From positions 248,001 to 312,000 of the forward strand of contig NZ_CP037993.1 in NCBI RefSeq assembly GCF_004367745.1: DNA of 64,000 bases, written 5' to 3'. Made by a program: the position numbers and the translations under genes. This document shows, in pieces, positions 1-8,071 of the stretch (positions are counted from its first letter, which is position 1; every line of letters starts with the position of its first letter). The stretch comes from Herbaspirillum huttiense (GTDB taxonomy: Bacteria; Pseudomonadota; Gammaproteobacteria; Burkholderiales; Burkholderiaceae_D). A model generated the notes under the pieces. That model was not told the origin of the DNA, made no database searches, and saw only the letters and a list, made by a program, of their open reading frames with translations.

Positions 1-1147
1 GCGCCGCCTGGCCAAGCTGGCCGATGCACCCTTCATCAAGATCGAAGCCACCAAGTTCACCGAAGTCGGCTACGTGGGCCGCGACGTGGACACCATCATC
101 CGCGACCTGGTCGACATCGGCATCAAGCAGACGCGCGAGCTGGAAACGCGCAAGGTGCGCACCCGCGCCGAGGATGCGGCCGAGGATCGCATCCTGGACG
201 TGTTGTTGCCGCCGGCCCGCGATTTCGGTTTTACGCCCGATGGCAATGCCAGCCCCGAGAAGGATGACAAGAACACCACCCGCCAGACTTTCCGCAAGCG
301 CCTGCGTGAAGGCGCGCTGGATGATCGCGAGATCGAACTGGAATTGAATGACGCCGCCCCCTCGATGGAAATCATGGCGCCACCGGGCATGGAAGAAATG
401 ACCGAGCAGATCAAGACCATGTTCTCGGGCCTGGGCAACCAGCGCAAGAAGGCGCGCAAGATCAAGATCAAGGAAGCCATGAAGCTGCTGATCGAGGAAG
501 AAGCCGCCAAGCTGGTCAACGAGGAAGAGCTCAAGCAGAAGGCCATTGCCAATGTCGAGCAGAACGGCATCGTCTTCCTGGATGAGATCGACAAGATCGC
601 CACCCGCTCGCAGAATGGCAATGCCGATGTCTCGCGCGCCGGGGTGCAGCGCGACCTGCTGCCGCTGGTGGAGGGCACGACCGTCAACACCAAGTACGGC
701 ATGATCAAGACCGATCACATTCTCTTCATCGCGTCGGGCGCGTTCCATCTCTCCAAGCCTTCCGATCTGATTCCGGAATTGCAGGGACGCTTCCCGATTC
801 GCGTGGAGCTGGACTCGCTGTCGATTGCCGATTTCGAGCGCATCCTGACCGGCACCGATGCCTGCCTGACCAAGCAGTACGAAGCGCTGCTGGCCACCGA
901 AGGCGTGAAGATCGAATTCGCCGACAGCGGCATCAAGCGACTGGCCGAGATCTCGCATACGGTCAATGAGAAGACCGAGAACATCGGTGCGCGCCGTCTC
1001 TATACCGTGATGGAAAAGCTGCTGGAAGAGATTTCCTTCACGGCGGGTGAAGCTGGTGTGGATGGGCTGCTCATCGATGCCGGGTATGTCAACGAGCGGC
1101 TGGGCGAGCTGGCCGTGGATGAGGACATGTCGCGCTACGTGCTGTAA
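1..1147 (+). CDS. hslU: HslU ATPase subunit of the HslUV protease, 5' truncated by window edge
   Basis: This is the C-terminal 381 residues of HslU, the AAA+ unfoldase that feeds substrates to the HslV peptidase in the cytosol. The reading frame is open from base 2 and begins [11 protein letters not shown], which in this family directly follows the Walker A lysine, so about 60 residues including Walker A lie upstream of the window. Visible marks are the Walker B segment [11 protein letters not shown], the sensor region with FIASGAF and PELQGRFP, and the C-terminal tail ending SRYVL, which in HslU inserts into HslV. The intermediate I domain lies between, rich in Glu and Lys. hslV is expected just upstream. 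Identification is secure from these motifs and the length fit to the family (about 443 residues). Confidence 0.97.
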   Translation, partial: RRLAKLADAPFIKIEATKFTEVGYVGRDVDTIIRDLVDIGIKQTRELETRKVRTRAEDAAEDRILDVLLPPARDFGFTPDGNASPEKDDKNTTRQTFRKRLREGALDDREIELELNDAAPSMEIMAPPGMEEMTEQIKTMFSGLGNQRKKARKIKIKEAMKLLIEEEAAKLVNEEELKQKAIANVEQNGIVFLDEIDKIATRSQNGNADVSRAGVQRDLLPLVEGTTVNTKYGMIKTDHILFIASGAFHLSKPSDLIPELQGRFPIRVELDSLSIADFERILTGTDACLTKQYEALLATEGVKIEFADSGIKRLAEISHTVNEKTENIGARRLYTVMEKLLEEISFTAGEAGVDGLLIDAGYVNERLGELAVDEDMSRYVL

Positions 1148-1188
1148 CGCGATGCTGTCATGATGCCCGCCGAGGCAAGGAGAATGCG

Positions 1189-1401
1189 ATGGCCAACAAG
1201 ACTTTGGGAACGCGGCAGAAACTGAGTTTTCGCATCGAGCCATCGCAATCCAAGCCACGCAATCCGGTGGCGCTGGCAGCGCAGCAGCGCGCCGGAGGGG
1301 CCGGTGCACATCGGAAGAATGCATCGGCGCAGCGTCAGCAATTGAAGTCGGAGCTGTTGAAGAAGCTGGCGGGTGAACCCAAGGAAGATAAGCAGGAGTG
1401 A
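1189..1401 (+). CDS. small basic conserved-looking protein, function unknown
   Basis: This 70-residue ORF starts at an ATG preceded by a good AAGGAGA ribosome-binding site. It lies 41 bp downstream of hslU in the same direction, so it may share its transcript. The product is rich in Lys, Arg, Gln and Ala, has no cysteine, no membrane segment and no signal peptide, and looks like a short, largely helical or disordered cytosolic protein with an acidic tail (EPKEDKQE). I do not recognise the family. The strong ribosome-binding site and the terminator at 1581-1610 behind it support a real gene. Confidence 0.7.
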   Translation: MANKTLGTRQKLSFRIEPSQSKPRNPVALAAQQRAGGAGAHRKNASAQRQQLKSELLKKLAGEPKEDKQE

Positions 1402-1823
1402 GTGCAATGCATGGCTGTACAGTGATGGAACGCGATATTGCACGCGACCAGTCGCATTCGCCAGAAACGTACGAAAATGTACGGAAATGCGCAGCGAGTG
1501 ACAAGAAGCCTCGCTGGCTTGCTTAACAAGAACCCATTGTTTGTTGCCAGCAAGATGTATCAAGATGTTAGAAATGACGAAAAGCGCCGGTAGGGATACC
1601 GGCGCTTTTTCCTTGATACAGGCCGATAGCGGGACAGTCCTGCCGCAGCACATCCGAAAGCGGCGATAAAAAAATACAACAATTGCCATTTCAATCTTTG
1701 GCTCCCGTCTAAAAAATGACTTCTATCGACCAAGGTGCAGTCATGGGCGACGAGAAGCATTAATGTTTGCCCATCCGACTGCAAGTGCGGATCCTCAAGA
1801 CTATTTTTAGAGAAGGACGTCAC
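1402..1823. other. 422 bp intergenic region, hslU unit to porin
   Basis: This stretch holds no convincing gene. It contains the terminator at 1581-1610, then about 200 bp of leader in front of the porin. Possible promoter hexamers TTGCCA at 1683-1688 and TCTAAA at 1708-1713 are 19 bp apart, too far to be trusted. A long porin leader of this kind is often a target for small RNAs, but nothing in the sequence proves that. Confidence 0.5.
1581..1610. terminator. intrinsic terminator behind the 70-residue gene
   Basis: A 12 bp perfect stem (AAAGCGCCGGTA at 1581-1592 with TACCGGCGCTTT at 1597-1608) has a GGGA loop and ends in a T run. A-rich sequence on the left side means it could also act on the minus strand. 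Confidence 0.88.
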
Positions 1824-3008
1824 ATGAAAAAATCTCTGCTGGCACTCGCCGTTCTGGGCGCGTTCGCAGGCGCAGCCAATGCGCAAAGCTCCGTCACGAT
1901 CTACGGTATCGTCGATACCGGTGTTGTCTACCAAAGCAAGGTTGCTACTGCCTCCGGCGGTACTGGCACCAAGTTTGGCCTGAACTCGGGCATCATCCAG
2001 GGTTCGCGTATCGGCTTCAAGGGTGTTGAAGATCTGGGCGGCGGTCTGTCGGCTGTGTTCCAACTGGAAACCGGCTTCTCCAACGATACCGGCGGCCTGC
2101 AAGGCTCCGACGCCACCACTGGTTCCAACCTGTTCCGCCGCAAGTCGGTGGTCGGTCTGACCGGTAACTTCGGTAGCGTGCTGGTCGGTCGTCAAACCGA
2201 CTTCGCCGACACCATCTCGGCTTACACCGCCGTGCAAGACTTCGGTGGCTGGGTCAACAACTCCGGCTCCGGTCTGGATCGTCTGCAAGGCACCCGCACC
2301 AACAACTCGATCAGCTACACCACCAACAGCCTGAACGGCTTCACCGGTAACCTGATGTACGGCTTCGGTGAAACCGCTGGTCAAACTTCCGCTGGCCAAT
2401 CCTTCGGCATCGGCGGCAAGTACGACAACGGTCCTCTGGGTCTGGGTATCAACTACTACCAGTCCAAGGCTGGTTCGACCCCGTCTGACGTCTCGCTGAT
2501 CCCGTCGAGCTCGACCACCACCAACGTCAACACCCTGACTGCCAACTCCGGCAGCACCGCACAGAAGGTCCTGAACGTGGCAGCGTCCTACCAGTTCGGT
2601 CCGGCACGTGTGTACGGTAACTGGTCGCGCGTCAAGCAAGACCTGAACACCCAGGCCAACCTGACCTCCGTGGGCGTCGGTTCGCTGACCTCGCTGACCA
2701 ATCGTACGCTGGCCCGTTCCAACAAGGCTGACATCTACGAAATCGGTACCGCTTACTCCCTGAGCCCGTCGCTCAAGCTGCTGGCTGCTGTGGACCACAC
2801 CCGTGCCAACTTCGACGGCGTGTCCAACAAGACCAAGCTGACCCAAGTCAGCCTGGGTACCGACTACTGGCTGTCCAAGCGCACCGACCTGTACGCCTTC
2901 CTGGCTTACACCAAGGCTAGCGACATGGTCAACCCGGGCGTCTCCGACAGCACCGGCACCGATGGCAACCAAGGCGCCGTCGCCGTGGGTATCCGTCACA
3001 AGTTCTAA
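1824..3008 (+). CDS. Gram-negative outer-membrane porin (Porin_4/OmpC-like)
   Basis: The 394-residue product is a general-diffusion porin of the betaproteobacterial type, expected as a 16-strand trimeric beta-barrel in the outer membrane. The start at ATG 1824 is chosen over an earlier in-frame codon because it follows AGAAGGA and begins a classic signal peptide, MKKSLLALAVLGAFAGAANA, cleaved before QSSVTIYG. Typical family marks are VTIYGIVDTGV at the mature N-terminus, the GSRIGFKGVEDLGGGL motif, LVGRQTDF, and a C-terminal phenylalanine (GIRHKF) needed for assembly by the Bam machinery. Codon use is strongly biased, with many tracts of preferred codons, which suits a highly expressed gene. 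Substrate specificity cannot be inferred. Confidence 0.96.
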   Translation: MKKSLLALAVLGAFAGAANAQSSVTIYGIVDTGVVYQSKVATASGGTGTKFGLNSGIIQGSRIGFKGVEDLGGGLSAVFQLETGFSNDTGGLQGSDATTGSNLFRRKSVVGLTGNFGSVLVGRQTDFADTISAYTAVQDFGGWVNNSGSGLDRLQGTRTNNSISYTTNSLNGFTGNLMYGFGETAGQTSAGQSFGIGGKYDNGPLGLGINYYQSKAGSTPSDVSLIPSSSTTTNVNTLTANSGSTAQKVLNVAASYQFGPARVYGNWSRVKQDLNTQANLTSVGVGSLTSLTNRTLARSNKADIYEIGTAYSLSPSLKLLAAVDHTRANFDGVSNKTKLTQVSLGTDYWLSKRTDLYAFLAYTKASDMVNPGVSDSTGTDGNQGAVAVGIRHKF

Positions 3009-3067
3009 TGTGAGTTGATCTGCGTCGTCTTCCCGGCGGCGCAGTGTGATGCACAAGTGAGCAAAAG

Positions 3068-3102
3068 AAGCGCCGCATGAGGTTCATGCGGCGCTTTTTT
3101 TA
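3068..3102 (+). terminator. intrinsic terminator behind the porin
   Basis: A 13 bp perfect stem (3068-3080 AAGCGCCGCATGA with 3084-3096 TCATGCGGCGCTT) encloses a GGT loop and is followed by seven T residues. It is a textbook strong terminator, in keeping with a highly expressed porin. Confidence 0.93.
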
Positions 3103-3578
3103 TGCTTCTTCTGGTCGCGATTTTTATTAGTTTTGGCAATAGTCCATTTCGTTCTTCGCAGGAATGCAGCTGATTTCTCGCATGGATCGTCAGGCACTCG
3201 GATTTGGTGCAACGCTGCCCTCGAGCTTGCACAGGAAAGCTCATTTTCGGCACTGCAAAAAGCTCGCTTTCTGTTTGTTAAATCCTGACAAAAGCCTTAC
3301 TGGTGGCCGATCTTGATGTCTGTAAAGAAAGCGTAATAAGCTCTCGGCCTTGCGCACTTTTTTGCGGCGCACTGCTCTAATAGCAGCACCATTTCGATGC
3401 GCATGGAGGTGGAACACTTCCATGGATCGCGTATCGCACCGCCCCACAACGGACTGGCGGACCGCATTCAAAACCTTAGTTTTTTGATGCACACCGGACT
3501 GACGCAGCTTGCTGCGCCAGCGGGGATGTTTTCGTCCGCGATTTCGTGATTGCGGATTTGCTGAGAAAGGAAAAGAAC
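3103..3578. other. 476 bp intergenic region upstream of the Sel1 protein
   Basis: No ORF here has a credible start, ribosome-binding site or composition; short open frames on both strands look like chance. No clear promoter, repeat or structured RNA was seen. The region is more AT-rich than its neighbours, which is usual for an upstream control region. Confidence 0.45.
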
Positions 3579-5114
3579 ATGGCAACGAGAGAAGAGCTGG
3601 CCGTCATCAAGGCCGCCCGTGCCGGCGAATCGCGCGCGCAGCTGGCGCTGGGCCGACGCTACCTCGACGGCGGCAGCGGCCTGCCGCGCAGCAAGGGCAC
3701 CGCCTTCTACTGGCTGCGCCGCGCCGCGCAACAGGGTGTGGACGATGCGTGGATGATCATCGGCCGCAACATCACCTACGATCAGGTCAAGGAATTATCT
3801 TCGCCGCAGGAAGCGGCCATCTGGTACGAGAAGGCGTTTGAAGCGGGCGTGCCGCAGGCCGGCGTGATCTTTGCGCGCCTGGTACTGGAACACACCGAAC
3901 AGTTCGACAGCAATGCTCACGCGCGCGCCATCGCCGCGCTGTCCTTGTTGGCCAGCCGCGATGACCATGAGGCGCAATGGCTGCTGGCGCAGCAGATGCA
4001 GCGCCACGGCCAGCCCATGGTGCCCGGTCTGCCGGCTTCGGCAGTCGAAGAACGACTGGTGCGCGAAGCAGCACGGGCCGGCATCGAACAGGCGCAATAC
4101 GCGCTGCTGGACAAGGCTTGGCAGCAAGGCCAGGGTGCGGCCTTCGCGCGCGGCGCGGCGGTGCTGGTCAAGCGCCTGATCGAGCGCAACAGCCAGGCGG
4201 TGGCGCAACTGGACAAGGAAGGCGATGCTACCGGTCTGGTGCAGCTCAATGCCGAGGAAGCCACGCTGCTGCTGCGCTATGGCCAGTGGCAGGCACGTGC
4301 GGCCGCGCCCGAGTTGCCGCAACTGATGCGCTTGTTTGAACTGGCAGCGCTGGCCGGAGAGGTCGAGGCGCGTCTGGAACTGGGACTGCTGTGCGCCAAG
4401 ATCGACCGCGCCGGCAATCGCGTCTTCATGGAGCAGGGCCTGGCCAATTTCAAGAAGGCCTTGCACTGGCTGGTGCTGGCGGGAGAGGGCGGTTCGGCTC
4501 AGGCCTGGCATGCGCTGGCGCGCATCTATTCGCGCTCGATCTATTCGCAGCGCAATCTGCAGGTCGCGCAGCAATATCTGGAAAAGGCGGCGGAGTCCGG
4601 TCTGGTGGAAGCGCAGAGCGAGCTGGCGCAGATTTTCTGGCGCAATCGCCGCGATGATCCCATGCATGACGTCAAGGCCCTGTACTGGTGGCAGCAGGCG
4701 GCCGCCCAGGGCGAAGCCAGCGCGGTCGAAGCGCTGCAACCGTTCATGGCCGTGGAAGACGCGCAGTCATGGGCGGTGCAGGCGCGCGCCCAGCTCAGCG
4801 ACAAGCTGCGCAACAGCAATCCCTTCCTGAGTGCGCGCATCGAACTGGCGGCCATCTTTGGCCTGACCAAGCCGGAAGCCTTGCTCATCGATATCAAGCA
4901 GGCCGATTATGGCCACTGTCTGGTGGTCGACATCTGCGCTCATCACGCGCGCAGCAAGCGCCGCCTGATCGCGGTGCAGACCGAAGCCCAGCGCGCCGCC
5001 ATCAACCGCGTGAGCCGCCTGTTCGGTGACGTCGACTGTGGATTCAGCGGTCCGGAAGGCAACTACCGCCAGCGCCAGTACCGGCTGCGCACGGCCTTCC
5101 CGGACATCGCCTGA
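3579..5114 (+). CDS. Sel1-like/TPR repeat protein with an unassigned C-terminal domain
   Basis: The 511-residue product starts at ATG 3579 behind AGAAAGGA; an earlier in-frame GTG has no such site. Sel1-like repeats are visible at roughly residues 20-60 (ALGRRYLDGG, FYWLRRAAQQG), 90-120, 300-350 (ARIYSRSIYSQ, YLEKAAESG) and 350-390 (LAQIFWRN, ALYWWQQAAAQGEA). These solenoid repeats mediate protein-protein contacts. The last 90 residues (about 420-511: LLIDIKQADYGHCLVVDI to the end) do not look like repeats and form a separate domain I cannot name. There is no signal peptide, so a cytosolic scaffold role is likely. It stands alone, convergent with the GspG-like gene. The partner is unknown. 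Confidence 0.8.
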   Translation: MATREELAVIKAARAGESRAQLALGRRYLDGGSGLPRSKGTAFYWLRRAAQQGVDDAWMIIGRNITYDQVKELSSPQEAAIWYEKAFEAGVPQAGVIFARLVLEHTEQFDSNAHARAIAALSLLASRDDHEAQWLLAQQMQRHGQPMVPGLPASAVEERLVREAARAGIEQAQYALLDKAWQQGQGAAFARGAAVLVKRLIERNSQAVAQLDKEGDATGLVQLNAEEATLLLRYGQWQARAAAPELPQLMRLFELAALAGEVEARLELGLLCAKIDRAGNRVFMEQGLANFKKALHWLVLAGEGGSAQAWHALARIYSRSIYSQRNLQVAQQYLEKAAESGLVEAQSELAQIFWRNRRDDPMHDVKALYWWQQAAAQGEASAVEALQPFMAVEDAQSWAVQARAQLSDKLRNSNPFLSARIELAAIFGLTKPEALLIDIKQADYGHCLVVDICAHHARSKRRLIAVQTEAQRAAINRVSRLFGDVDCGFSGPEGNYRQRQYRLRTAFPDIA

Positions 5115-5128
5115 GGCAGCGGCAGGGT

Positions 5129-5156
5129 CGATCAGGCGGTAGTTGCCGCCTGATCG
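5129..5156. terminator. hairpin between convergent genes, possible bidirectional terminator
   Basis: An 11 bp perfect stem (5129-5139 with 5146-5156) has a six-base loop. It sits between the convergent Sel1 and GspG-like genes. There is no T run on either side, so termination is plausible from position but not proven. Confidence 0.45.
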
Positions 5157-5162
5157 GTCTCC

Positions 5163-5618
5163 TCAATGCTGGCGGATGACCTGCTCGCCGTCGGCACCGC
5201 CGTCCGGGCCGGCCTGGCCGAAGGAATAGAGTTCGTAGCTGGTGCCGTCGTCATCGGCACCGTACTGATAGGAATTGCCCCAGGGATCGCGCGGCAGGCG
5301 ATCCACGTAGCCGCCGATGGGCCAGTTGCCCGGTACGGGCGCCCGGGTCGGCTTGATCACCAGGGCCAGCAGGCCTTGGGCGGCGCTGGGATAGCGGCCA
5401 TTGTCCTGGCGATAGCGTTCCAGCCCGGCGGCGATGGCTTGCATGTCCTTCTCGGCGGCCAGAGCTTGCGGGCTGTGGTCGTGGTTGAAGCGCGTCACCA
5501 GCGGTGGCAGCAGCAGGGCGGCCGCCACGGCCAATACGGTCAGCGCCAGGATCCAGCGCAGGCGCGCCAGGCCGCGCTGCAGGAACAGGAAGGCAGGATG
5601 TCGGAGAGATCGACGCAT
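5163..5618 (-). CDS. GspG-like (type II secretion major pseudopilin) domain protein without prepilin cleavage site
   Basis: The 151-residue product carries the calcium-binding C-terminal domain of GspG pseudopilins: RYPSAAQGLLALV, LPRDPWGNSYQY and the GPDGGADGE tail. The N-terminus differs from a normal pseudopilin. It lacks the short leader with G-F-T-L-x-E that prepilin peptidase cuts; instead about 20 mostly basic residues precede a hydrophobic segment at about residues 22-42. It is therefore better read as a membrane-anchored GspG-fold protein than as a processed pilus subunit. No other type II secretion genes are nearby. It follows cyaY on the same strand after 104 bp. The ATG at 5618 has no strong ribosome-binding site, so the start is uncertain. 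Confidence 0.75.
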   Translation of the reverse strand: MRRSLRHPAFLFLQRGLARLRWILALTVLAVAAALLLPPLVTRFNHDHSPQALAAEKDMQAIAAGLERYRQDNGRYPSAAQGLLALVIKPTRAPVPGNWPIGGYVDRLPRDPWGNSYQYGADDDGTSYELYSFGQAGPDGGADGEQVIRQH

Positions 5619-5722
5619 GAATGCTGCAGTCTTATTGTTGTGGACGGTGCAAGCCGGCAGGGCGCAGGTTCAGGCGCACCGCCGCTGCGGCGGCAGGACG
5701 CGCAGGCCGGCGCCGCACTGGC

Positions 5723-6055
5723 TCAGGGCTTGATGGTGACGGGAACGCCCGCCTGGCTGCTGACCACTTCCGACAGCGTGGCGTAAAGCTCGGTGCCATC
5801 GCGGGTGTTGAGCCAGTGGCTGCCGTCGAACTTGTAGTGGAAGCCGCCGGAACGCGCGGCCAGCCACATTTCCTGCATGGGGGCCTGGCTGTTGATGATG
5901 ATCTTGGAGCCATTGTCCACGCACTCGATTTCCAGCACGTTGCCGCTGCGGCTGCATTCCACATCCAGGTCGCTGGCGTCGCAGGCGTCTTCCAGGGCCG
6001 TCTCGATGGCGTTGAGGGTGGCGTCAGCCAGGTCCAGGAATTCCGATTCGGTCAT
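5723..6055 (-). CDS. cyaY: CyaY, bacterial frataxin
   Basis: This 110-residue protein is CyaY, the frataxin homologue that binds iron and tunes cysteine desulfurase IscS in Fe-S cluster assembly. The acidic first helix (MTESEFLDLADATLNAIE, then ALEDACDASDLDVE) and the beta-sheet core GNVLEIECVDNGSKIIINSQAP and QEMWLAARSGGFHYKF are diagnostic. The start at ATG 6055 is preferred because GGAG lies six bases upstream; a TTG 12 bases earlier is in frame but less likely. It diverges from lptM-lysA, the same neighbourhood as E. coli cyaY/yifL/dapF. Confidence 0.95.
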   Translation of the reverse strand: MTESEFLDLADATLNAIETALEDACDASDLDVECSRSGNVLEIECVDNGSKIIINSQAPMQEMWLAARSGGFHYKFDGSHWLNTRDGTELYATLSEVVSSQAGVPVTIKP

Positions 6056-6104
6056 GCTACACTCCAAGTCATTCTAAGATTTCGATGTAATCCGTCATTT
6101 TATC

Positions 6105-6341
6105 GTGAAGTCACCCCATTCTCCCGTCCGTTGTGCAGCTTCCCTGGCGTTGTGCGCCGCCGTCCTGATGCTGGCCGGCTGTGGCCAGAAAGGGCCGCTG
6201 TACATGCCCAAGGTCCCGCCTGATCCCTTCGTGCGCACCCAGCCCGCCACGCCGGCAGCGGCCCAGGACAAGGCAGGCACCCAGGAGGGTGAGGCCAAAG
6301 CCTCCGGCGACACCCCCGCCGCCGACGCTCCCAAACGATGA
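6105..6341 (+). CDS. lptM: LptM/YifL-like small lipoprotein
   Basis: The 78-residue product has a lipoprotein signal peptide ending LMLAGC with the lipidated Cys at residue 26, directly followed by GQKGPLYMP, the signature of the YifL/LptM family. In E. coli LptM helps mature the LptDE lipopolysaccharide translocon in the outer membrane. The remainder is a Pro/Ala-rich disordered tail. The only reasonable start is GTG 6105, which has no clear ribosome-binding site, so the exact start is less sure than the gene. It lies between cyaY (divergent) and lysA (113 bp downstream), as in many proteobacteria. Confidence 0.9.
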   Translation: MKSPHSPVRCAASLALCAAVLMLAGCGQKGPLYMPKVPPDPFVRTQPATPAAAQDKAGTQEGEAKASGDTPAADAPKR

Positions 6342-6453
6342 TGCCTGGCTGAAACATCGGGCTGTACTGCGGCCGGTCCCCCGGTAATGAGGGCGGGGAC
6401 TGCGCCGGATGATTCCACCGATTGCCTTTCTCCGCTGACTTTTCCGGATTCCC

Positions 6454-7746
6454 ATGTCCCACTTTTCCTATCGCAACGGCGCGCTGCACGCCGAAGACGT
6501 CTCCCTGCAAGCCTTGGCCGATCAGTTCGGCACCCCGCTCTACGTTTATTCCAAGTCGGCGCTGGTGCAGAATTTCTCGGCCTATGCCGATGCCTGCCGC
6601 GCGGCCGGCCGTGACCAGGGCGGCAAGGGTGGCGCACTGGTGTGCTACTCGGTCAAGTCCAATTCCAACCTGGCGGTGCTGAACCTGCTGGGAAAGCTGG
6701 GCTCGGGCTTCGACATCGTCTCCGGTGGCGAGCTGCTGCGCGTGGTGGCCGCCGGCGGCGATGCGCGCAAGGTGATCTTCTCGGGCGTGGGCAAGGGCCG
6801 CGACGAGATGACGCTGGCGCTGGAACATGACATCCTCTGCTTCAACGTGGAATCCATTCCCGAAGTGGCGCGCCTGAATGAAGTGGCCGGCGCGCTCGGC
6901 AAGCGCGCCCGCATCTCGCTGCGCGTCAATCCCAACGTGGATGCCAAGACCCATCCCTACATTTCTACCGGCCTGAAGGAAAACAAGTTCGGCGTGGCCT
7001 ATGAAGACGCGCTGAACTGCTATCGCGCCGCCGCTGCCCTGCCCAACATCGACGTGGTCGGCATCGACTGCCACATCGGCTCGCAGCTGCTGGACGACTC
7101 GCCGCTGCTGGAAGCACTGGACAAGATCATCGACATGGTCGACGCGCTGGAAGCCGAAGGCATCCCCATTCACCACCTCGACATCGGTGGCGGCATCGGC
7201 ATCCGCTACGACGACGAGCAACCGGTGGCCATCGGCGACTACCTGGCGCGCGTGTTCGCCCGCGTCGACGCCTGGCGCGCCAAGAAGTACGACGGCCGCC
7301 CGATCCAGGTCATGTTCGAGCCGGGCCGCTCGGTGGTCGGCAATGCCGGCTTGCTGCTGACCGAGGTGCAATACCTCAAGCATGGTGAAGAAAAGAACTT
7401 CGCCGTGGTCGATGCCGCCATGAACGATCTGATGCGCCCGGCGATGTACGAAGCCTGGCATGGCGTCCAGACCGTGAAGGAAGACGCCGGCCAGCCCCGC
7501 ATCTACGACGTGGTCGGTCCGGTGTGTGAATCCGGCGACTGGCTGGCCCGCTCGCGCGAACTGGCCATCCACGAGGGCGACCTGCTGGCCCTGATGTCGG
7601 CCGGTGCCTACGGCATGACCATGGCCTCCAACTACAACACCCGTGGCCGTGCGGCCGAAGTACTGGTCGATGGTAGCCAGGTTCACCTGGTCCGTGCCCG
7701 TGAAAATCCGGCCGACCTGTTCGCGCTGGAAAAGATCGTGGACTGA
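6454..7746 (+). CDS. lysA: diaminopimelate decarboxylase
   Basis: LysA (430 residues) catalyses the last step of lysine synthesis, decarboxylating meso-diaminopimelate with PLP in the cytosol. The PLP lysine is K68 in CYSVKSN. Other family motifs are HIGSQL, the phosphate-binding loop DIGGGIGIRY, EPGRSVVGNAG and CESGDWLA, which supplies the active-site cysteine from the partner subunit of the dimer. Length is normal for the family. It follows lptM and probably shares its transcript; a strong terminator lies behind it. Confidence 0.97.
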   Translation: MSHFSYRNGALHAEDVSLQALADQFGTPLYVYSKSALVQNFSAYADACRAAGRDQGGKGGALVCYSVKSNSNLAVLNLLGKLGSGFDIVSGGELLRVVAAGGDARKVIFSGVGKGRDEMTLALEHDILCFNVESIPEVARLNEVAGALGKRARISLRVNPNVDAKTHPYISTGLKENKFGVAYEDALNCYRAAAALPNIDVVGIDCHIGSQLLDDSPLLEALDKIIDMVDALEAEGIPIHHLDIGGGIGIRYDDEQPVAIGDYLARVFARVDAWRAKKYDGRPIQVMFEPGRSVVGNAGLLLTEVQYLKHGEEKNFAVVDAAMNDLMRPAMYEAWHGVQTVKEDAGQPRIYDVVGPVCESGDWLARSRELAIHEGDLLALMSAGAYGMTMASNYNTRGRAAEVLVDGSQVHLVRARENPADLFALEKIVD

Positions 7747-8071
7747 GGGGGGCATTGTCAGTCTGCCAAGCGGCAGTCCCGGAAACGGGGCTGCCGTTTC
7801 CTTTTGTGCATCATTCCGGGCGCGATTATTGATAGCCCGGCAAGTCCCGCCTGGCTTGGCTGCAGATATTTTTTGCAGAGCCGCATTTTTGTTTTGCCTT
7901 TCAGAAATTTCGGCGCAAAATAGCCATCCGTCCGAAAAACAATCGAAGCATCAGAACATGCCTGGGGGCAGAGCTGCCCGCAACGCGAGACCTGGCAAGC
8001 ATTCACGGACGTGAGGGAGCACATCAGGGCCACCGGGACGGTGGTCGCTAGCGTAATACAGGGGAATTCCA
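7747..8071. other. 325 bp gene-free region after lysA
   Basis: This region contains the lysA terminator (7771-7803) and then about 265 bp leading to the next gene. I see no credible ORF. No promoter hexamers are convincing. Confidence 0.5.
7771..7803 (+). terminator. intrinsic terminator of lptM-lysA
   Basis: An 11 bp stem with one G-U pair (CGGCAGTCCCG at 7771-7781 with CGGGGCTGCCG at 7786-7796) closes a stable GAAA tetraloop and is followed by a T-rich tail. Confidence 0.85.

Noticed and set aside
5679-5693. Small GC hairpin between cyaY and the GspG-like gene as a terminator
   Set aside because: The stem is 6 bp, has no T tract, and such sequences are common by chance at this GC content.
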